Source of the DNA: Bacillota bacterium
GTDB lineage: Bacteria > Bacillota > Clostridia > Lachnospirales > Lachnospiraceae
NCBI GenBank assembly: GCA_023386815.1
Contig: JAEWIZ010000025.1
Location: forward strand, 45,772-109,771
Length of the DNA: 64,000 nt
Direction: 5' to 3'
Positions within the stretch are counted from its first letter, which is position 1; each line of letters starts with the position of its first letter. Positions 51,535-60,535 of the stretch are shown here, in pieces. The notes below the pieces were generated by a model. It saw only the letters and a program-made list of their open reading frames with translations, had not been told where the DNA came from and did no database searches. Position numbers and translations under genes: made by a program.

Positions 51535-52031
51535 GTACGAGTTCAAGTAGTAACTATCGTCGGAACAAGGCAGCTATAGATCAGTATCGTAAAGAACTTA
51601 AGAAGATGCTTGGTGACATAACTGAGATTGATGTTAGGATTCTTAATCGAGCAGTTAATGAGGGGGTGAGGGTTGCTAAAGAACTCACTCCTATAAGCGC
51701 TGGAGGTACATTAGTTGAGTTTACTACAAAAGATGGAACGAAGGTCAGTTTTAACGTAAGTAGTCCGCGCATTGGCGGCTTTATGAGAAAGAGCTGGCGT
51801 TCCGCCCCTGCAGTTAAATCCAAGGGCGGAGGAGCTACGAAATCTATGGTCAATAGTGCCGATTATTCCGAGTATGTGAATTACGGCCACCGCATTGTTC
51901 AGGGTGGAGTAAATAAAGGATGGGTACCAGGGCAGTTCATGCTTGAAAAGGCCGTCTCTCATACTGAAAAGGTATTAAAGCGGGAATTTGAGAAAGAAGT
52001 GGAAAGGGTGAATAGGAAATATGATAGATGA
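51531..52031 (+). CDS. HK97 gp10-like tail-connector protein
   Basis: This 166-residue protein has the gp10-like pattern (A-K-E-L-T-P-I-S-A-G-G-T-L, S-W-R-S, Y-V-N-Y-G-H-R). It is predicted at the head-tail interface. It overlaps genes on both sides. Confidence 0.82.
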   Translation: MSTSSSSNYRRNKAAIDQYRKELKKMLGDITEIDVRILNRAVNEGVRVAKELTPISAGGTLVEFTTKDGTKVSFNVSSPRIGGFMRKSWRSAPAVKSKGGGATKSMVNSADYSEYVNYGHRIVQGGVNKGWVPGQFMLEKAVSHTEKVLKREFEKEVERVNRKYDR

Positions 52032-52425
52032 TATTATGCAGGCGATTGCAAATAAACTGGCGGAGTTATATCCGGAATATGAAATACGTACTGATGATGT
52101 TCCCCAGGACTTTTCTACACCTTCTTTTCTTATCGTCCTTGCCGATCACGATTACTCAAAGAGAATCTACGGAAACAGCGGCACAGCTATCATGGATGTG
52201 GCATATTTCAGTGACAAAGGTACTCAGGAGATAAAGGGTGATTGCCGAACTGTACAGGAAAACCTACTCAGAAATTTTGATATTATTGGCACCTTCAGAG
52301 CAACCGATAAGAACGCACATACAGTCGATAACGTGCTGCATCTGACCTTTAATGTTAAGTACTCCGAAATTAAAATTACTGATGAAACAGTAATGAAGAA
52401 ACAGCAAACCAATACAAATATATAG
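52021..52425 (+). CDS. Tail terminator-like protein
   Basis: This 134-residue protein (A-I-A-N-K-L-A-E-L-Y-P-E-Y-E-I, P-S-F-L-I) occupies the tail-completion position before the sheath gene. The family match is to small DUF-type tail terminators of PBSX-like myophages. Confidence 0.75.
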   Translation: MIDDIMQAIANKLAELYPEYEIRTDDVPQDFSTPSFLIVLADHDYSKRIYGNSGTAIMDVAYFSDKGTQEIKGDCRTVQENLLRNFDIIGTFRATDKNAHTVDNVLHLTFNVKYSEIKITDETVMKKQQTNTNI

Positions 52426-52440
52426 AAAGAAGGGTGAGAC

Positions 52441-53487
52441 ATGGCAGGAACATGGACCAGTCAAAATAAAATACTTCCTGGTGCCTATGTTAATTTCCTT
52501 ACCAACGCTCCACTGTCTATTACTCCGGGTGACCGAGGGATAGTGGTATTGCTCCAGGAAATGAGTGTGGGAACCAATGGAGAGATGTATAGCATCACAG
52601 CCACGGACACAAGTGCATATCCGGATGGCATCACGGCCAGTGATAAACTCTTGGTCAATGAGGCTCTTAAGGGTGCCCAGACAGTTATTGTGTATAAGCT
52701 TCCAGCAACACATGATGCGGAGGATATAGAAGATGCTTTGGAGACGCTTAAAACGGTTAATTTTAACGTATTATGCTATCCTTATCCGGCATCTACTCAT
52801 GCAGCAAATCAAGCAACTATCCAGACCTGGATTGAGGCGATGAGGGATGATGAAGGTGTTAAGATTCAGACTGTACTTGCTGATCACGTCGGCAATAGTG
52901 AGGCTGTTATAAATGTAGTCCAGGGAATTTTATTATCCGATGGTACCGAGCTTACTTCTGCTCAGGCCACCGCTTGGGTAGCAGGTATGACAGCCGGTGC
53001 GAATATTAACAAATCGAATACCGGCCAGGTATATACTGGCGCAATCGATGTAATTCCCAGGATGACCAAGATCCAGATGGAAGCTGCAATTACTGCAGGT
53101 AAATTCCTATTTAAGGTCGACACTGCGCAGAACGTTACTGCAGTGTATGATATTAATTCCCTTACATCATTTACAGCGGAAAAAGGGGAGGTATTTCATA
53201 AAAACAGAGTTATCCGTACCCTGGACGGTATTAACAATGACATAACTGAGATCTTCGAGAGCGATTTTGTCGGTAAAATTAATAACAACGACAGTGGACG
53301 TTCTTCACTAAGGGCGGTTTTAATCCAATATTTCAATGAACTGCAGAGCATGGCAACAATCCAGAATTTTTCTGCTGCAGATGTTACTGTTTCTGCCGGC
53401 ACGGATTCTGACTCAGTTGTAATCGATTGCTATATTCAACCGGTGGATAGTGTTGAGAAGATCTATATCACTGTTAACTTGTCGTAA
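52441..53487 (+). CDS. Contractile tail sheath protein (XkdK-like)
   Basis: This 348-residue protein begins with the sheath N-terminus (L-P-G-A-Y-V-N-F, P-G-D-R-G-I-V-V-L). It has the conserved C-terminal domain I-D-C-Y-I-Q-P-V-D-S-V-E-K-I-Y. It shows that the phage is a myovirus. An AAGAAAGG site precedes it. Confidence 0.92.
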   Translation: MAGTWTSQNKILPGAYVNFLTNAPLSITPGDRGIVVLLQEMSVGTNGEMYSITATDTSAYPDGITASDKLLVNEALKGAQTVIVYKLPATHDAEDIEDALETLKTVNFNVLCYPYPASTHAANQATIQTWIEAMRDDEGVKIQTVLADHVGNSEAVINVVQGILLSDGTELTSAQATAWVAGMTAGANINKSNTGQVYTGAIDVIPRMTKIQMEAAITAGKFLFKVDTAQNVTAVYDINSLTSFTAEKGEVFHKNRVIRTLDGINNDITEIFESDFVGKINNNDSGRSSLRAVLIQYFNELQSMATIQNFSAADVTVSAGTDSDSVVIDCYIQPVDSVEKIYITVNLS

Positions 53488-53505
53488 GAAAGGAGGAATA
53501 GGTGA

Positions 53506-53982
53506 ATGGCATATGCAAAATTGACTGATATGCTTAATGCAAGCGAAGGAGAGGCATATATCACAATAAACGGTCAACGAAGACTCCTTTTTGAGATCGC
53601 AAAGCTCAGCGCTCAACTTGAGTATAGTGTAACTGAAAAAAGGATGCTGGGGAATCGGATGAAGCAGCATAAGGTAACTGGAATTTCCGGTACCGGAAGT
53701 ATGACAATGTACTTTGCTAATTCAGAGCTGCTTAAGCAGGCGATTGACTATATCAACAGTGGAAATTATACCGAAATCACTATAAAGGTTACCAACAAGG
53801 ATCCTAAGTCAACTTTCGGTACAAGTGAGGTGATGCTGAGTAATGTTATTATTTCTTCTGTGCTAGCAGCATATCTCGAAGGAGACTCCGAGGATCCGAT
53901 CACTCATGATACTGATTTCACCTTTGATGGTATCGAGAACATGAGTTCATTAACCACACCAGATATTTTCAAAGCAAATTAA
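53506..53982 (+). CDS. Tail tube protein (XkdM-like)
   Basis: This 158-residue protein has the A-Y-I-T-I-N-G-Q and G-N-R-M-K-Q-H-K-V-T-G motifs of XkdM-type tube proteins. A strong hairpin follows that may reduce readthrough into minor tail genes. Confidence 0.9.
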   Translation: MAYAKLTDMLNASEGEAYITINGQRRLLFEIAKLSAQLEYSVTEKRMLGNRMKQHKVTGISGTGSMTMYFANSELLKQAIDYINSGNYTEITIKVTNKDPKSTFGTSEVMLSNVIISSVLAAYLEGDSEDPITHDTDFTFDGIENMSSLTTPDIFKAN

Positions 53983-53987
53983 TTATG

Positions 53988-54014
53988 GGAGCCTTCGGGC
54001 TCCTTATTATTTTA
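53988..54014 (+). terminator. Terminator/attenuator after tail tube gene
   Basis: GGAGCC-TTCG-GGCTCC followed by TTATTATTTT. It probably sets high sheath/tube to low downstream expression. Confidence 0.75.
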
Positions 54015-54030
54015 TGGAGGTTTTAAAATT

Positions 54031-54432
54031 ATGAGTTCATTAAATGCATTCCTGCATCCAGTGCAGGTTGAGAATCAGGAAGTAGTTGTATCAAATCGTT
54101 TCCAAGAGAATGGGAAGCCGGTACCTTTTGTTATCCGACCAATCACTCAGGAAGAGAATAAGCTGCTAATTAAGAAATATACAAAAAGAGATAAAAAAGG
54201 AACTGATACTTTTGATCGAACGGAATATGTTTCGTCCCTGACAGCAGCTGCTGTAGTTTTTCCGGATTTAACAAATGTCGAGCTGCAGAAAGCATATGGA
54301 GTACTTGGTGAGTCTTCTTTACTGCAGAAGATGCTTTATGTGGGTGAATATGCTGAGTTAGCTCAGAAAGTTCAGGAAATTAGCGGATTAGACAAGGATA
54401 TTAATGAGGATATCGAAGAAGCAAAAAACTAA
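54031..54432 (+). CDS. Tail assembly chaperone, short form (XkdN-like)
   Basis: This 133-residue protein (F-V-I-R-P-I-T-Q-E-E-N-K, Y-G-V-L-G-E-S-S-L-L-Q-K-M-L) matches XkdN. It ends GCA AAA AAC TAA, placing a classical A-AAA-AAC slippery heptamer at 54423-54429 just before the stop. This is the lambda gpG counterpart. Confidence 0.9.
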   Translation: MSSLNAFLHPVQVENQEVVVSNRFQENGKPVPFVIRPITQEENKLLIKKYTKRDKKGTDTFDRTEYVSSLTAAAVVFPDLTNVELQKAYGVLGESSLLQKMLYVGEYAELAQKVQEISGLDKDINEDIEEAKN

Positions 54433-54620
54433 TATTGCAAGGTGATCCGGAGTTTAATCTGGCTCACTTTGCATTGCAGAAACTACGAATCCTTCCGTCC
54501 ACTCTGGATGCTATGGATGACAGGGAAAAAGCTTTTATCTATGCAAGCACTATGTTGAGAATTGATGAAGAGAAAAAGCAGGCAGCTAAAGTAAAGTCGA
54601 AGGGAGGTAGAGGCCGTTGA
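54429..54620 (+). CDS. -1 frameshift extension of the tail assembly chaperone
   Basis: Slipping one base back at A-AAA-AAC continues as L-I-L-Q-G-D-P-E-F-N-L-A-H-F for 63 codons to the TGA at 54618-54620, giving a 196-residue fusion (gpGT-like). There is no ribosome site for separate translation, though a TTG exists at 54435. Frameshifting here is the rule in tailed phages. Confidence 0.85.
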   Translation, partial: LILQGDPEFNLAHFALQKLRILPSTLDAMDDREKAFIYASTMLRIDEEKKQAAKVKSKGGRGR

Positions 54621-56509
54621 CGCTAAAGGCAATGTTTAAGCTATTCGATGGTTATTCCGCTACAGCTGATAAAGTCGAGAAAAAAACAGAGAAAGCTACT
54701 AACAAAATCCTTCAGGCAAGTGGCGCAACAGATAAGTTTAATAAGAAGCTTGAAGCAACGGGAACCAGTGCCAATAAAGGAAGTTCTGGCCTCGGTAAAT
54801 TCCTAAGCATAGCCGCTATGATTGCCGGAGCTGTTAAAGGGGCGAATATAGCGGATGAATATACAAATACTGCCTCCAGACTAAATATGGTTAATGATGG
54901 CCTACAGACACAATCTGAGTTGCAGGACAAAATATTTGCGGCTGCTGACAGAGCAAAAGGATCCTATACGGACATGGCGAGCGCTGTCTCTAAGCTAGGG
55001 CTATTAGCGGGAGACGCATTCAGTAGCAATGATGAAACCATTGCATTCACCGAACTCATGCAGAAATCTTTTAAAGTCGGTGGAGCCAGTCAACAGGAGC
55101 AATCATCTGGAATGTATCAGCTGACTCAAGCAATGGCTTCCGGTAAGCTTCAGGGGGATGAATTCCGTAGTATTATGGAAAACGCTCCATTACTTGCTGA
55201 CGCAATTGCTAAATATACAGGGAAGACCAAAGGGCAGCTTAAGGAAATGTCGTCTCAGGGTACAATTACGGCTGATATTATTAAAAATGCCCTTTTCGCT
55301 GCTGGTGATGATATTAATGCAAAATTTGAAGAGATGCCTTATACATTTGCAGACATCTGGAACAAGATCAAAAACGGTGGTATCAGTGCCTTTTCTGGAC
55401 TAATAGAAAAGATCAACAAACTTATTAACACGGGTCAATTCATGTCCTTCGTTGATGGTCTTATTGCAGGCTTTAGCATGGTAGCTGATGCAATCGGTAA
55501 TATAATAGATTTCGTAATTGATAACTGGCCTGCTATAAAAACCATCCTTGAAATAGTGGCAGTAGTATATATGGCTGTAATTATCGCAAAGATATGGGAA
55601 ACGGTAACCGCTTTGGCAGCACAAGCAGCAGCATGGGTAATGGCTTACTGGCCAGTATTGCTAGTGATTGGAGCTATAATATTGTTAATTGCAGTTATAT
55701 ATAAAATTGTCGATGTTATTAACACGGTTACCGGAAGTACAATAAGCGCTACGGGAGTGATCTTAGGAGCTCTTGCCTGGCTAGGGGCATTAATATGGAA
55801 TCTATTCCTGGGGCTGGTTGAGAATATCCTTGGAATGGTGGAATATATGGTTAATCCATTCCTGGTATTTGCGAACTTTATTGGCAACCTATTTGTAGAC
55901 CCTATTTCTGCAGTTATTTACTTGTTCCAAGGATTGGCCGATACCGTGCTGGGTCTACTACAAAAAATAGCAAGTGCAATGGATATGGTTTTTGGATCCA
56001 ACATGGCTGATACGGTAGCGGGCTGGAGATCTGGATTAAAGGCAATGGCCGATGAGGCGGTAAAGGCTAGAGGGTATGATCCAAAGGACTTTAATACTGA
56101 TTTACTGGATCTCGGAGTTGAAGACCTAGGGTTGAAAAGAATCGACATGACTGATGCTTATGATGGAGGATACGGGTTAGGGGAAAAGATTGATAACAAA
56201 TTATCGGGTCTTATAGACAGTCTTACAAGTGAAGAAGATAAAGGGACTGAATATAAGCCTACGGTTGTTGAAGGAACCGGATCCAAAGGTAATGTAAAAG
56301 TTAGCATGGATAAAGAAGATATCGGTTATCTGAGAGACCTGGCAGAGAGAGAGTTTGTAAATAAGTTTTCCACCGCTACATTAGCGCCAAAGATAACTGT
56401 AAAATTTACTGGTGCTATCAGTAAGGAGGCAGATACCGATGCAATGTATTCACGTATTGGTAGAATACTTCAGGAACAGATTGCAGTAGCAGCGGAAGGG
56501 GTGTATTAA
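54617..56509 (+). CDS. Tape measure protein
   Basis: It starts with TTG 54617 behind AGGGAGG. The 630-residue protein has the TMP N-terminal domain (G-K-L-Q-G-D-E-F-R-S-I-M-E-N-A-P-L-L as motif, about 175-195). Hydrophobic segments follow at about 295-380 and 390-470, then an alpha-helical C-terminus. It sets tail length and helps DNA entry. The size suggests a relatively short tail. Confidence 0.92.
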   Translation: MTLKAMFKLFDGYSATADKVEKKTEKATNKILQASGATDKFNKKLEATGTSANKGSSGLGKFLSIAAMIAGAVKGANIADEYTNTASRLNMVNDGLQTQSELQDKIFAAADRAKGSYTDMASAVSKLGLLAGDAFSSNDETIAFTELMQKSFKVGGASQQEQSSGMYQLTQAMASGKLQGDEFRSIMENAPLLADAIAKYTGKTKGQLKEMSSQGTITADIIKNALFAAGDDINAKFEEMPYTFADIWNKIKNGGISAFSGLIEKINKLINTGQFMSFVDGLIAGFSMVADAIGNIIDFVIDNWPAIKTILEIVAVVYMAVIIAKIWETVTALAAQAAAWVMAYWPVLLVIGAIILLIAVIYKIVDVINTVTGSTISATGVILGALAWLGALIWNLFLGLVENILGMVEYMVNPFLVFANFIGNLFVDPISAVIYLFQGLADTVLGLLQKIASAMDMVFGSNMADTVAGWRSGLKAMADEAVKARGYDPKDFNTDLLDLGVEDLGLKRIDMTDAYDGGYGLGEKIDNKLSGLIDSLTSEEDKGTEYKPTVVEGTGSKGNVKVSMDKEDIGYLRDLAEREFVNKFSTATLAPKITVKFTGAISKEADTDAMYSRIGRILQEQIAVAAEGVY

Positions 56510-57405
56510 TGAGTAATTATATGGTTTGCTTTGATTATAACAATGTCACGTACCGCCTTCCGGTTAATCCGGAGGAAATCAAAATAGAGACTGTATTAGC
56601 AATAGAGAAATATGAAATCTTGGGTTTGGGGCAGATTTCTGTACCGTCTCACTTGGAGCTACGGGAATATTCTTTCGAGACAGAGCTCCCCGGTAAATGG
56701 CAGCACTATACTGAAATATCTAAGAAAAAGATAACGAGCTTTAAGGGTGCAGGATATTATTTATCTATGTTTCGTACATGGAGAAAAAGTCTGTTACCAG
56801 TTCGTTTTATTTTTGGAATTGATGATAATATTGACGGGGAATTTACCGAAAACGAAGGTACCAGCGTGATGGTATTGATTGAGGACTTAGAAGTAACTGA
56901 GAAGGCGGGCGAAGAAGGGGATAAATATATTAGTATCAAGCTTTTAGAATATCGCCCTTTTGGTAAAAAAGAGACAGATACCCTAGTTAAGATAGCTGCT
57001 ACTTCTTCGTCTAATACATACAAAAAGAAAAGTGCACTGTCCTCACAAGGGGTTAATACTAAATCCACCGGGTACCATGTTGTACAATCCGGAGATTCCC
57101 TCTGGTCTATTGCGAAAAAGTATTATGGAAATGGAGCCAAGGCAAACATTATATTTAATGCCAATAAGGATAAAATAAAAAATTCGGCTTTAATAACGAT
57201 AGGATGGAAACTGAGGATTCCAGGGGAGTCAGAATTTTCGAAGTATTCGGCAGCACTTCCAACTACTTCGAAAAATACTAATACTAGCTCAGCAGCAAAT
57301 TACGAGGACGGAGTAGCTGGAATAGCAGCGTTACTTAAAAATCCTTACTCAGGTGGTACATCAAAGGCTGGGCGAACTCATAGCTCAGGCGGTGGTAGTT
57401 TTTGA
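56509..57405 (+). CDS. XkdP-like LysM baseplate protein
   Basis: This 298-residue protein has an N-terminal tail domain (L-P-V-N-P-E-E-I-K-I) and a LysM domain at about 185-237 (Y-H-V-V-Q-S-G-D-S-L-W-S-I-A-K-K-Y-Y-G). A low-complexity Ser/Thr/Gly tail follows. It probably holds the tail hub at peptidoglycan. It overlaps the tape-measure stop by one base. Confidence 0.9.
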   Translation: MSNYMVCFDYNNVTYRLPVNPEEIKIETVLAIEKYEILGLGQISVPSHLELREYSFETELPGKWQHYTEISKKKITSFKGAGYYLSMFRTWRKSLLPVRFIFGIDDNIDGEFTENEGTSVMVLIEDLEVTEKAGEEGDKYISIKLLEYRPFGKKETDTLVKIAATSSSNTYKKKSALSSQGVNTKSTGYHVVQSGDSLWSIAKKYYGNGAKANIIFNANKDKIKNSALITIGWKLRIPGESEFSKYSAALPTTSKNTNTSSAANYEDGVAGIAALLKNPYSGGTSKAGRTHSSGGGSF

Positions 57406-57408
57406 TGG

Positions 57409-58362
57409 ATGGTGATTAATATGAAATTTTATATCGATAGCAAGGATTCTGGGAAGCTATTTGAAATAAGTGATTCAGTGACAAAAATATCGTTCGAGGA
57501 TAAGCTGAATGACGGTTGCAGTAAATTGACCTTTTCTTATATTGATGATGCCTTATCCTTGGAAAATGGGGATGGTGTAAGATTTGAATATAAGGAGTTA
57601 ATCTTTGTCGGGCAGATATTTAAAATTACTGGGGACAAAAGCAGGGAGGTTAGCGTAATTGCTTATGACCAGCTAAGATATGCCAAGGGTAAGGATTATT
57701 TTTCGTCAAAAGGGAATACATTAACTTCCTTAACAAAGAAAATGTGTCTCCATTTTGGTTTTAATCAAGGCACCATTGTAGATACAGGTTATATATTAGC
57801 AACCCAGGCCTATGACGGAGACACTTGGTTAGATATAGTGTATTCAGGAGTTGACGAAACTCTTACTTACAAGCGAAAATGGTTTATTCTTCGAGACGAG
57901 GGCGGCTATATAGCCCTTCGCAATATAGCAGATCTCGCTCTCAATTTAATTTTAGGTGATCAGTCCTTATGCTATGACTTTTCATATGAAAAATCAATTG
58001 ATGATAATTTTTATAACCAGATTATCATATTGGCAAAAGGAAAAGATGAAAACTCATCTAGTAGGATTGTGGGATCGAGAGATGAGAGATCCATGGAAAA
58101 ATACGGTCCATTGCAGTACTATGAATCAGTTAGCAACAAGACGATTACGCAGGCTCAGGACTATGCTGACTCATTGCTATCTTTGTATAATGAAGAGAGC
58201 AAGACACTTTCATTAGATTGCCTGGGTGATTCCCGAATTCGTGCCGGCAACAGTATCTATGGACAAATTAAGTGTATTGGCTTGGATAAGAGGTTGGTTG
58301 TTCGGTCAGTGACGCATGATTTCATTCCAATCCACACAATGAAGATTGAGGTGATCATATGA
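57409..58362 (+). CDS. XkdQ-like tail hub protein
   Basis: This 313-317-residue protein (start ATG 57409 or 57421) matches the phage late-control D/XkdQ hub group, with F-T-Y-I-D-like strands, D-G-D-T-W-L-D-I-V and R-A-G-N-S-I-Y-G. It should form the central baseplate hub. Confidence 0.85.
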   Translation: MVINMKFYIDSKDSGKLFEISDSVTKISFEDKLNDGCSKLTFSYIDDALSLENGDGVRFEYKELIFVGQIFKITGDKSREVSVIAYDQLRYAKGKDYFSSKGNTLTSLTKKMCLHFGFNQGTIVDTGYILATQAYDGDTWLDIVYSGVDETLTYKRKWFILRDEGGYIALRNIADLALNLILGDQSLCYDFSYEKSIDDNFYNQIIILAKGKDENSSSRIVGSRDERSMEKYGPLQYYESVSNKTITQAQDYADSLLSLYNEESKTLSLDCLGDSRIRAGNSIYGQIKCIGLDKRLVVRSVTHDFIPIHTMKIEVII

Positions 58363-58595
58363 TAAATGAGATAAAGACAATAGTTCAGAACTATCTGAAT
58401 AACGCAAAGCTTACTTCTTTTATGGACGGGGTCGTCGTTGAGAATGGTATTAGAATTAGCGAGAAGCTTGTTCTTGATAAAGATTTGGTTGTTGGCAATC
58501 TGAAATCCAGCCTCATATACGGACAAAGGGTCAGACTACTAAGGAATCATGGAGGACTGCAATATTTTATACTGGAGGTGATACCAGATGATTAG
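58359..58595 (+). CDS. XkdR-like (DUF2577) baseplate protein
   Basis: A 78-residue protein overlapping both neighbours. It ends V-R-L-L-R-N-H-G-G-L-Q-Y-F-I-L, a short OB/spike-like strand pattern that fits the xkdR position. Confidence 0.78.
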   Translation: MINEIKTIVQNYLNNAKLTSFMDGVVVENGIRISEKLVLDKDLVVGNLKSSLIYGQRVRLLRNHGGLQYFILEVIPDD

Positions 58596-58980
58596 TGCCG
58601 TTATGACTACTGATATGATAGTCGCAGAAGAGGCTGAGATCACTAACACATATAAAATAACCAACGAAAGAATCCAAGGCTATATAGATCAACTGGAAGC
58701 ACTAAAACAGGCTATATATAAGATGCTTAATACTGAAAAGTATGAGTATCCAATATATAGCTTTTCTTACGGAATTGAGCTTGAAAACCTGATCGGGAAG
58801 GATCCGGCATATGTAAAAGTTGAAATGAAGAGAAGGATCCAGGAATGCCTCCTGCAGGATGAACGGATCCTGAGCGTTGACAATTTTATATACAGTGTTA
58901 ACGGAGATGCTCTTCTCTGTGTCTTTAGTTTGGCCAGTATTTATGGAGATTTAGTAATTGAGAAGGAGGTAACTGTCTGA
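58588..58980 (+). CDS. XkdS-like (DUF2634) baseplate protein
   Basis: A 130-residue protein with the gp25-like Y-S-F-S-Y-G-I-E-L-E-N-L-I-G and I-Q-E-C-L-L-Q-D-E-R-I pattern. A wedge component of the baseplate. Confidence 0.85.
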   Translation: MISAVMTTDMIVAEEAEITNTYKITNERIQGYIDQLEALKQAIYKMLNTEKYEYPIYSFSYGIELENLIGKDPAYVKVEMKRRIQECLLQDERILSVDNFIYSVNGDALLCVFSLASIYGDLVIEKEVTV

Positions 58981-59999
58981 TGTTCGAAGCAATGACATTT
59001 GAGAATATTTTAAATGATATGCTATCCAGAGTGGCCTCCGATGTAGATAAGCGAGAAGGATCCGTTATCTATGATGCCCTCGCTCCTACCGCATACCATC
59101 TTGCACAGACTTATTATTACTTAGACGCATTTATTGTTCTGGTAAGTGGCGATACAGCCGTAGGTGAGTACCTAGATAAAGTTGTAACAGATTATGGGCT
59201 TACCAGAAAGATGGCAACCTATGCGGTACGTAAAATAGAGACAAGCGGAGCTGTTGGCATTGGAACCCGGTGGGCAATTAACGATACTACGTATGCCATT
59301 ACCACTTTGTTAGACACGAATACATATAGTGCAACTTGTGAACAGGAGGGTGAAATCGGGAATACGTATTCAGGCACCTTAGAGAACATTGATAATGTAT
59401 CTGGTGTTACTGCCACGTTGACGGCCTTAATTACATCGGGAGAAGATGAAGAGACAGATGATGATCTCCGAGCAAGATTTTACTCCCTCGTGCAATCTAC
59501 TTCCACAAGTGGTAATGCGGCGGATTATAAAAATTGGGCGTTGGAAGTATCAGGAGTTGGTGGAGCGAAAGTATTTCCTCTTTGGAAAGGTCCAGGGACT
59601 GTAAAGGTGCTGATCGTAGATAGTGATATGGCAATAGATACTTCTTTGGAATCTGCAGTTTATAACTATATAGAGTCAGTACGGCCAATCGGTGCGATCG
59701 TTACAGTTGATAGTCCATCTGGAAAGGCTATATCAGTAACAGCGGAGATTACTCTGGACGGATCCAAGACATATAGCGAGGTTGTGTCAGCGTTTACATC
59801 TTCCATCACATCTTACCTGCGAGGAATTGTGTTTAGCACCTACGTTGTCAGTCATGCAAAAATAGGTAGTTTATTACTCGCTACTCCTGGAGTTGCAGAT
59901 TATTCCGACCTGCAGATAAATGGTGGTATCGTAAACATATCCATAGGAGACGATGAGATGCCGGAGGCTGGAATGGTGACCCTTACGGAGGTGACGTGA
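58980..59999 (+). CDS. Baseplate J-like protein (XkdT)
   Basis: This 339-residue protein has D-K-R-E-G-S-V-I-Y-D-A-L-A-P, E-T-D-D-D-L-R-A-R-F and G-G-A-K-V-F-P-L-W, standard Baseplate_J motifs. It overlaps the preceding stop by one base. Confidence 0.93.
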   Translation: MFEAMTFENILNDMLSRVASDVDKREGSVIYDALAPTAYHLAQTYYYLDAFIVLVSGDTAVGEYLDKVVTDYGLTRKMATYAVRKIETSGAVGIGTRWAINDTTYAITTLLDTNTYSATCEQEGEIGNTYSGTLENIDNVSGVTATLTALITSGEDEETDDDLRARFYSLVQSTSTSGNAADYKNWALEVSGVGGAKVFPLWKGPGTVKVLIVDSDMAIDTSLESAVYNYIESVRPIGAIVTVDSPSGKAISVTAEITLDGSKTYSEVVSAFTSSITSYLRGIVFSTYVVSHAKIGSLLLATPGVADYSDLQINGGIVNISIGDDEMPEAGMVTLTEVT

Positions 60000-60535
60000 T
60001 GAGTTTAATGGATCTATTGCCGGTTTATTATTCCGGAAACTCTACCATGGAGGAGCTGCAGGAGATTCTCACGACAGATATAAACAACCTAGCGGCTCGG
60101 TTAGATGAGACCATCAATGAGTGCTTTGTCAATACAGCATCGAAGCTGCTCTCCAGGTATGAGAAGATCTATGGTTTAGAGGTTGATGTTACGAAGTCGG
60201 ATATTTTCCGTAGGGAGAGAATTAAGGCTAAGCTCCGAGGAGTAGGGACTGTCACAAAGCAAATGTTGATCGAAACAGCCAGATCTTACAGTAATGGCGA
60301 AGTTGAGGTGATCGAGGATGCTGCAAATCACAGCTTTAAGATAAAATTTGTTGGAACTCTAGGGATACCGGATAATATGGCAGATCTTACATTGACGATT
60401 GAAGAGATTAAGCCGGCACATCTGAGTTATACCTTTGAATATGTCTTTAATACGAATTCCGTATTAGGCAGCTTTACACATTCGCACCTAGGAGCATACA
60501 CCTATGAGCAATTAAGAGAGGAGGTTGTCAGTTGA
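59999..60535 (+). CDS. XkdU-like (DUF2313) tail protein
   Basis: About 178 residues from ATG 59999: L-M-D-L-L-P-V-Y-Y, Y-E-K-I-Y-G-L and R-R-E-R-I-K-A-K-L-R-G. These match the wedge/fibre-adapter protein DUF2313. Confidence 0.88.
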   Translation: MSLMDLLPVYYSGNSTMEELQEILTTDINNLAARLDETINECFVNTASKLLSRYEKIYGLEVDVTKSDIFRRERIKAKLRGVGTVTKQMLIETARSYSNGEVEVIEDAANHSFKIKFVGTLGIPDNMADLTLTIEEIKPAHLSYTFEYVFNTNSVLGSFTHSHLGAYTYEQLREEVVS

